This document shows, in pieces, positions 1 through 64,000 of a stretch of 64,000 bases of DNA. Within the stretch, counting starts at the first letter, position 1, and every line of letters begins with the position of its first letter. Source of the DNA: Heloderma charlesbogerti. Taxonomy: Eukaryota; Chordata; Lepidosauria; Squamata; Helodermatidae. The translations under genes were made by a program, and so were the position numbers. Below the pieces are notes generated by a model. The model made no database searches. It saw only the letters and a list, made by a program, of their open reading frames with translations, and was not told the origin of the DNA. The stretch lies in NCBI GenBank assembly GCA_026122225.1, contig JANEZZ010003062.1, positions 186,001 through 250,000 of the forward strand. The letters are read 5' to 3'.

Positions 1-2355
1 GTGGATACGTTCCTCCTACAGAAAGTAGAGGAAGGAACCAGAGGATTGGGTATCCTTGACTTGATACTAAGAACAGAGATGACCTAGTGGGTAAAGTAGC
101 AGTTACAGGAACTCTAGGGGAAAACGACCATGTTATACTTGAGTTCTTGGTTCTAAAGGAAGTAAAAGCAGAGTGTAGTCAAACGCGTACCCTGAATTTT
201 AGGAAAGCCAATTTTAATAAACTCAGAACAATGATAAGTAAGGTCCCATCGCAAGCAACTCTAACGAGAAAAGGAGTCCAAGATGGGTGGGAGCTTTTAA
301 AAAAGGAAATTCTCAAGGCACAATTACAAACAATTCCAACAAGAAGAAAAGGTGGAAGACAACAGAAGAAGCCAATGTGGCTTCACAAAAAGCTTAGAGA
401 TGACCTGAAAACAAAAAAGCACACATATAGGAAGTGGAAAGAAGGCCAAGTAACAAAGGAAGAGTACAGGCAGGTAGCACAGAATTGCAGGGATGGCGTC
501 AGGAAGGCTAAAGCTGAGAACGAGCTGAGGTTAGCGAGGGATGCTAAAAACAACAAAAAGCCTTTCTTCAGCTATGTGCATAGTAAAAGGCAGAGGAAAG
601 AAATGGTAGTTCACCTATTAAATAAGGATGGCAAAATGATAACAGATGACAAAGAAAAGGCAAAGGTGCTCAATTTCTACTTTGGCTCAGTCTTCTCCCA
701 AAAGAGGGCCTATGACCCCCCTGGCAAAGGTGAAGTACAGGCTGAAGGGGCAGGATTGCAGCTTGAGATCAATAGGCATATGGTCAAGGAACAACTGATT
801 ACTTCGAATGAGTTCAAATCTCCAGGGCCAGATGAACTGCATCCTAGAGTAATAAAGGAACTGGCAGAAGAACTATCAGAACCACTATCTATTCTCTTTG
901 AGAAATAATGGAGGACGGGTGAAGTGCCAGATGACTAGAGGAAAGCTAATGTTGTCCCTATCTTCAAAAAGGGTGAAAAGGAGGAACCTGGGAACTACAC
1001 ACCAGTCAGTCTGATATCAATCCCTGGGAAACTTCTGGAGCAGATGATAAAGCAATCCATCTGTAAGCACCTTGAAAACAATGCAGTGATTACTTGAAGC
1101 CAACATGGATTTGTCAAGAACAAATCCTGCCAGACGAATCTGATCTCATTTTTTGATTAAGTCACCTCCCTTGTGGACTGTGGGAATGCTGTAGACATAA
1201 TATACCTCGACTTCACGAAAGCTTTCAACAAAGTGCCCCATGATATCCTGATGAGCAAACTAGCTCAAAGTGGGCTAGATGAAACAACGATCCGCTGGAT
1301 CCACAGTTGGCTACAGAATCGGACTCAAACAGTGCTTATCAATGGGATCTTCTCAAACTGGGAAGAGGTAATGAGCAGGGTACCACAGGGCTCAGTCCTG
1401 GGCCCAGTGCTCTTCAACATTTTTATTAATGACTTGGAGTAGGAGGTGCAGGGAATGCTTATCAAATGTGCAGATGACACCAAATTGGGCGGGATAGCTA
1501 ATACTTTGGAAGACAGAAACAAAATTCAAAGTGATCTGGATAGACTGGAGCGCTGGGCAGAAAACAACAGAATGGCATTTAATAGGGACAAATGCCAAGT
1601 TCTGCACCTAGGAAAAAGAAACCAAATGCACAGTTACAAGATGGGGGATACATGGCTCAACAACACTACAAGTGAGAAGGATCTTGGAATTGTTGTCGAT
1701 CACAAGCTGAATATGAGCCAACAATGTGATGTGGCTGCAAAAAAGGCAAATACTCTTTTGGGCTGCATTCATAGAAGCATAGCTTCCAAATCCCGGGAAG
1801 TACTAGTTCCCCTCTACTCAGCACTGCTTAGGCCTCATCTGGAGTAATGTGTCCAGTTCTGGGCACCACATTTTAAGAAGGATGCCGACAAACTGGAGAG
1901 GGTTCAGAGGAGGGCAACAAAGATGATCAGGGGACTGGAAACAAAGCCCTATGAAGAGAGACTGAAAGAACTGGGCATGTTTAGCCTTGAGAAGAGAAGA
2001 ATGAGGGGATTTATGATAGCGCTCTTCAAGTCCTTGAAAGGTTGTCACAGAGAGGAAGGCCAGGATCTCTTCTCCATCATTGCAGAGTGCAGGATACGGA
2101 ATAATGGGCTCAAGTTACAGGAAGCCAGATTCCGGCTGAACATCAGGAAAAACGTCCTGACTGTAAGAGCGATACGACAATGGAACCAATGACCTAGGGA
2201 GGTAGTGGGCTCTCCCACACTGGAAGCATTCAGGACGAGGCTGGACAGCCATTTGTCAGGGGTGCTCTGTCTTGGATTCCTGCATTGAGCAGGGGGTTGG
2301 GCTCAATGGCCTTGTAGCCCCTTCCAACCCTACTATTTTATGATTCTATGATTCT
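1..2355 (+). pseudogene. CR1-type LINE, ORF2 remnant with many stops
   Basis: Non-LTR retrotransposon of the CR1 clade, running in from the left edge. Translation in pieces gives the end of the endonuclease domain, then the RT ([40 protein letters not shown]) and the C-terminus. The 3' end carries the typical CR1 tail of ATTCTATG repeats at about 2340-2355. In-frame stops fall near 906, 937, 1096, 1157, 1439 and 1845, plus a frameshift near 75. The RT box reads CADD where the copy at 28319-30757 has FADD. It lies antisense to NUP210, downstream of the last visible exon, so probably in the next intron. Confidence 0.92.
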
Positions 2356-2399
2356 AAGTTTTGAAGATACAGTCGCTGAAAGATAGGTACTTTCAAAGT

Positions 2400-3029
2400 A
2401 AAATTGTAGTACACTTTAATCTTGTCAGTATTTAAATTTAAACATGCTGTTTCACCCCAAATAGAGTACCATTTAACTTAAAGCTATTTAGAAATTTGAA
2501 ATATTTTAGCCCCACAAACAGATAAAGTTTGCCACATAAATATAATAATTTTTAAAAGCTAAGAATAAATATAGTGGGTGACATGGGGTAGTATCCTATT
2601 GTGCCTGGACGCTTGCAGCATGCATTGCTTGCACAATGGGGCTTTGGTGCTTCTAAAAATAACGAAAAATGAGTGGAAATGCTCGTTTCCAGAATGGGGC
2701 AGGTCAGGGGAGCTCGCAGAACAGCTCTGCTGAGCTGTCCCTATCCAGAAATAAGCATTTCTGCTGTTTTCTGTGGTAATTTTCAGACGTGCCAAAGCCC
2801 CATTTTGTAAGTGGTGAGTCCTCTGCAATGGAGGTAGAGTAGCCCCATTGGATATCACCCATGGTTGCTTTTGAAACAGATGATGGTTACAATCCAGAAA
2901 GGGTATAACACACATGAATTTTCAAAAGGCGTTTTCCTCTCAGTAGCTGTTCCCAAATATTTGACACATGTGGGGTGTGTGTGTGTGTGTGTCTTAGTAT
3001 GAATGTGTGTGTCATGCATGTGTCCAGAA
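2400..3029. other. Intronic stretch, no gene recognised
   Basis: AT-rich sequence then a moderately GC-rich block (2570-2930) that happens to hold a 118-codon minus-strand frame. That frame matches no family I know and shows no exon signature. It ends in a (GT)9 run at 2975-2992. Confidence 0.5.
2975..2992 (+). repeat. (GT)n microsatellite
   Basis: Nine GT units, uninterrupted. Confidence 0.95.
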
Positions 3030-3154
3030 CAGGGATGGGGGACATGTGGTCCCCCAGAGGTTACTGGACTCCAATATGAACTGGAGTCCAGTGGTCAGGG
3101 ATGAAGGCAGTTGGCATCCAAAAAGATCTGACAGCCAAAGACTCCATACCTCTG
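3030..3154. mobile_element. hAT-like MITE, 125 bp
   Basis: Starts CAGGGATGGGG and ends with its imperfect inverse (revcomp CAGAGGTATGG). It is flanked by 8-bp near-duplicates gtccagaa and gtatagaa (6 of 8 identical). The interior carries the tggactcca / tggagtcca palindrome common to reptile hAT MITEs. The 8-bp duplication is the hAT hallmark. Confidence 0.65.
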
Positions 3155-3346
3155 GTATAGAACTACTTAGTGGGATACACACACACTATTTTTAAACTGC
3201 TCTCACAGAAAATCTCAAATTACTTTTTAAACTTGAAGGACTTTACAAAGCAGTGATGGGGGGGTCTGAGGAGGCAGCTGATGAGAAGGGTATTTCCTGT
3301 TCAAAACAAGATTCACTCAGAATATCAACAGTACAAAGGAAATTCA

Positions 3347-60931
<57,585 letters not shown>

Positions 60932-61009
60932 CTATGCAAATAAATATTCAGTTACATACGTGAAAAAACAAATCTTAATCTTAAAAATGCAATGTCAGGA
61001 GAAATGTAG

Positions 61010-61029
61010 GGCTGCTTCACATGTTACTT

Positions 61030-61079
<50 letters not shown>

Positions 61080-61550
61080 CTTTATTAAAATACACCAGGT
61101 ATTCTTTGAAGTATAACTGGTGGCACAAATACATCTTGGCTCTCTGACAGTCCTCACGTTCTTGGATTATCATCAAAGCTCCTTCTCCAGGGGCCCTGCT
61201 TTCTGCACTTGGGTGGGTGGCAACTGGAGAGGGGGGAGGCAGTTTGCAAGATCAAGCAGCCCATGGTGGCTTCTTAAGCCATGGTGGGCTGCAGCACATG
61301 TAGGCAGCCATTTTGAATATTCAAGCCACAGGTGTGGCTTGTCATGACATCCAAACTTGGCAGTGGTGGGTTGTTGGCATGGTTAACAAACCACCCACAA
61401 CCCTAAAACAGCCTATGGGGTTGGACGACACAACAAGCCATGGTTGCGGCTTGAATATTCAAAAGCTGTCCAGCATGCACACAACCCACCATGGTTTAAA
61501 TAAGCCACAATGGGCTGCAGTGAACATGTAAACTTGGTCACTGCCTTGGC
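61010..61550. repeat. Repeat block with nested CCATGG half-palindromes
   Basis: Begins ggctgcttcacatgttactt before a (CA)n run and ends gctgcagtgaacatgtaaac, an imperfect inverted pair. Inside, taagccatggtgggctgcag-like words recur in both orientations. Probably a non-autonomous DNA element; family unknown. Confidence 0.5.
61033..61077 (+). repeat. (CA)n microsatellite
   Basis: About 22 CA units, the longest dinucleotide run in the window. Confidence 0.97.
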
Positions 61551-61780
61551 TGTGGCACCCCATCAGACCTTGCATCAACTTTTATGTTCTTTCAGCACCA
61601 GGTAAAGATCTTCTTATTTTCCCAGGCCTTTAAAAATGTTATTTGAATATGGGTTTATCTGCTGTTGTGATGTTCTCATGCTTTTATTGCCTCTGTTTGT
61701 TTTATTATATTGGTTGGTTGCATTTTTGTTTTTCACTAGAAGTTAGCCGCACTGAGAATATATTACTGAAGGGAAAGATT
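61551..61780 (+). pseudogene. L2-type LINE 3' fragment
   Basis: Translation fragments match the L2 C-terminus (FQHQVKIFLFSQAFKNVI), followed by a T-rich 3' region with ttagccgcactgagaatata. Confidence 0.6.
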
Positions 61781-62251
61781 AGGGATAGGTGAGAATTTTT
61801 TTCCAGTTTGGTTTTGATAAGTATTTACCAATATTTTAACTTTCTTCAGAACAAAAAGAACTTGAGATTAAACAAAGAATATGGGAGAAACCAAAGAGGA
61901 CAGATTTGTCCAACCAGGGCCAGGGTTTTGAATGCTGTGTTTCTAAAAGTCCGGGTTTGAATCTTTGTGTATTCAACCACACTAGTGCTTAATTAGGGTT
62001 GCCAACTCTTTTTTTTCTGACAGGCTTCTCATCTTTAACAGCTACATGGCGGCCAAGTACATCATGGTCTGCTCCATGCTGAGAATAGCTGAACCTAGGT
62101 TCAGACGGGTAAGAATTTATTTTCAGTTTATTTTTTAAAAGAATTTACCAAAATTTTTGAAGGTTATATTTGGGAGAAAAAGAACCTGAGATTTAAAAAA
62201 TGTGAATACAGGAGAAAACCAAGTGAACAGATTCACCCATCCCTACGTGAT

Positions 62252-62277
62252 ACACACACACACACACACACACACAC
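62252..62277 (+). repeat. (CA)n microsatellite
   Basis: About 13 CA units, continuing into a cgcatgcacacatgcat run. Confidence 0.95.
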
Positions 62278-63072
62278 GCATGCACACATGCATACATGGC
62301 CTAAGAAGTTAACACCATATAGTGGCCTGATTTGTGTCAGAAAACGTATTTGTGTCAACATACATATATTAGAAAATACATAGTATTGTCATCATGTAGA
62401 TATAGATCCCAATCCAACCATGTTTAGGGTGACTCAACTCCAAGTATGTAAGCTTAGAGTCATAGTTACACACACATACAATTGCTAATCTATTGTATAT
62501 CACAGTCACTATTATTAAGCAGAGGCCATAAATACAAGTTTGTTCACAAGTATAATAAATGGTGACAAAAACAAACCAACCTTAGGTTTTTCCAACAGCA
62601 ACAACACTTAACATTCACATCCATTACATCAAAGCGCAAATAAGTGTATTTAAAGCAAACAGTCGCTTTTCTGTTCCCAGAATTGGCATTTTCTGAACTC
62701 CATGCTGGCAATTATGTTGCCAGGCAGAGCCACTTCCTTTTAAGCCAAGACACAACTCCCTAGACAATTATCTCAAGAGCCACTTCCTTCAAAACTGAGA
62801 AACTCTCTGGACAGTAAATCAGCTCACAAACATCTAGGGCTGCCAAAATCCGCAGCCTTGAGCGGCTCCTGCTCATTAGCTAGAGAGGTGTTGCTTCATT
62901 TCCTGTGGGATGCTGCTGGTAAGCTCATTTCAACCCAATCATTTTGACTGTGAGGGCACTTCAGAACTTTCGCATGGTGGTGCAGCTCTTCTAGTATTTA
63001 ACTGCTAATTTGTTAAGTATGAAGAAAACGTCATAGGCTGTTCGTAGCAAACTCCAATACTGTCTGATTGTT

Positions 63073-63149
63073 GATTCTTGTAAGCCACTCTGGGAGTCTT
63101 TTGACTGAACAGCTGGATAGAAATGCTTAGAATAAATAAATAAATATTG
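63073..63149 (+). repeat. LINE-type 3' tail fragment
   Basis: Reads ttgtaagccactctgggagt, then cagctggatagaaatgctta and an (AATA)n end. Same tail class as 8925-8990. Confidence 0.55.
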
Positions 63150-64000
63150 GCTGGTGAGGGGAAAGCCCTGTGCATGAAATGGAATAACACAAGATTTAAT
63201 GAGTAAGCTCAATAATATTGCAACTTGCTTATTAATGACTCCAGTTCTGACCCATACAGAATGCAACAGAACATGACTGTGTGTTTATTATTTATTGGTA
63301 ACTGAGAAATCTCTTTTTGGATACATTTTGATCCACTGGCTATCTATACATTAAAACTGGCCCCAAGATTGTCAGGAGAACATGCTGGACTAGTCACCTT
63401 CCAGGAAATAGCAACTGTGCTGCTAGGGTGCTGATTTATGCCCATTGTCCCTTCAAGCCCAAACCACTTCCTACCAACCCAATCAGGCAACTGACTGGTC
63501 AACATCAACTTGCATGTTTACAGATTGCTAAGGAGTATCTTTGTTTTGATGTTTTTCCTTCCAGTCCATTTGCCTTTAGTAATTAAGAAAACACCAGGAA
63601 CCATCAGCTTCAATGCTAACATCCCAAAAACTGGTCCCAAATTTGCAAATGGGACTCAGCCTTTCGGATGGGATTCAGGAATTATCCATCTAGGGAAAAT
63701 GCTGCCCATCATGGATCCAATTCAGTGGCAAGTGTAGTTCTATGCAAGCGTTTGCATGCAACACAGGTAAAATGGGGATGGAATGTGGAGCAAGTGTGCA
63801 AGCCTCACACCCAAATGACCCTGCCCCCTGGCTGTGTTAAAGATCTCTGTGTTCCTGAGTGCAAAGATCTGATTGCGGGCTTGTAAGTGCCTTTGGCTGA
63901 ACTTGCTGACAAAGCTCCCATGACTGCAACCCCTGCATTATCAGGATTCCTCAACACAAAAGCTCCTATTAAAATCTTCATGCTCAATGCAGCCAGAGGC

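Larger units (their letters stand above)
61781..64000. other. Intron up to the right edge, mostly unassigned
   Basis: Intron upstream of the first visible NUP210 exon. I looked for the expected preceding exon and did not find it. Two related stretches (61795-61905 and 62105-62240) share tgagattnaa and gggagaaa words, suggesting a local repeat. A (CA)n run lies at 62252-62277. Confidence 0.45.

Noticed and set aside
2559..2915. 118-codon minus-strand frame as a small gene or NUP210 exon
   Set aside because: No similarity to the expected next NUP210 segment, no family recognised, no fitting splice pattern.
63510..63987. Upstream NUP210 exon near the right edge
   Set aside because: Frames on both strands were compared with the expected segment before DGGVH; no match and no suitable splice pair.

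Overview
The window is vertebrate nuclear DNA, almost certainly from a squamate reptile (lizard or snake). There are no bacterial-style operons. The evidence is short GT-AG exons in long AT-rich introns, two full-length RTE-BovB LINEs, CR1 and L2 LINEs, a DIRS-type retrotransposon, tRNA- and 5S-derived SINEs, and hAT/Harbinger-like MITEs. The species cannot be fixed from the sequence alone.

The only host gene I can support is NUP210 (gp210/POM210, the integral-membrane nucleoporin of the nuclear pore luminal ring), read on the minus strand. I resolved 23 consecutive coding exons between 60931 (most 5') and 3359 (most 3'). They total 3342 nt = 1114 codons, all splice phases agree, and there is no internal stop. 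They encode the middle of the lumenal domain. The signal-peptide end lies beyond the right edge. The C-terminal lumenal part, the transmembrane helix and the tail lie beyond the left edge.

Layout from left to right: 1-2355 decayed CR1 (+); 3359 last visible NUP210 exon; 4384-4745 hAT-like MITE; 5556-8779 full-length BovB (-) with a 12-bp target duplication; 9113-23613 seven exons, with L2 and MITE fragments in their introns; 24438-27647 second full-length BovB (+) with a 10-bp target duplication; 28319-30757 5'-truncated CR1 (-) with an unbroken 784-codon frame; 32820-34235 an L2 copy split by an 827-bp Harbinger-like element; 34839-47597 eleven exons; 47950-51250 a broken DIRS element (-) carrying a tRNA-derived SINE; 51543-51712 a SINE with a 5S rRNA-like head and a CR1 tail; 52040-60931 four exons; 60932-64000 repeat-rich intron.

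The transposons sit in introns, so the visible reading frame of NUP210 is undamaged. No new protein system was found. The most interesting structures are the 5S/CR1 chimeric SINE, the Harbinger-like family with TTA duplications (one copy nested in L2), and the inverted BovB pair flanking seven NUP210 exons.
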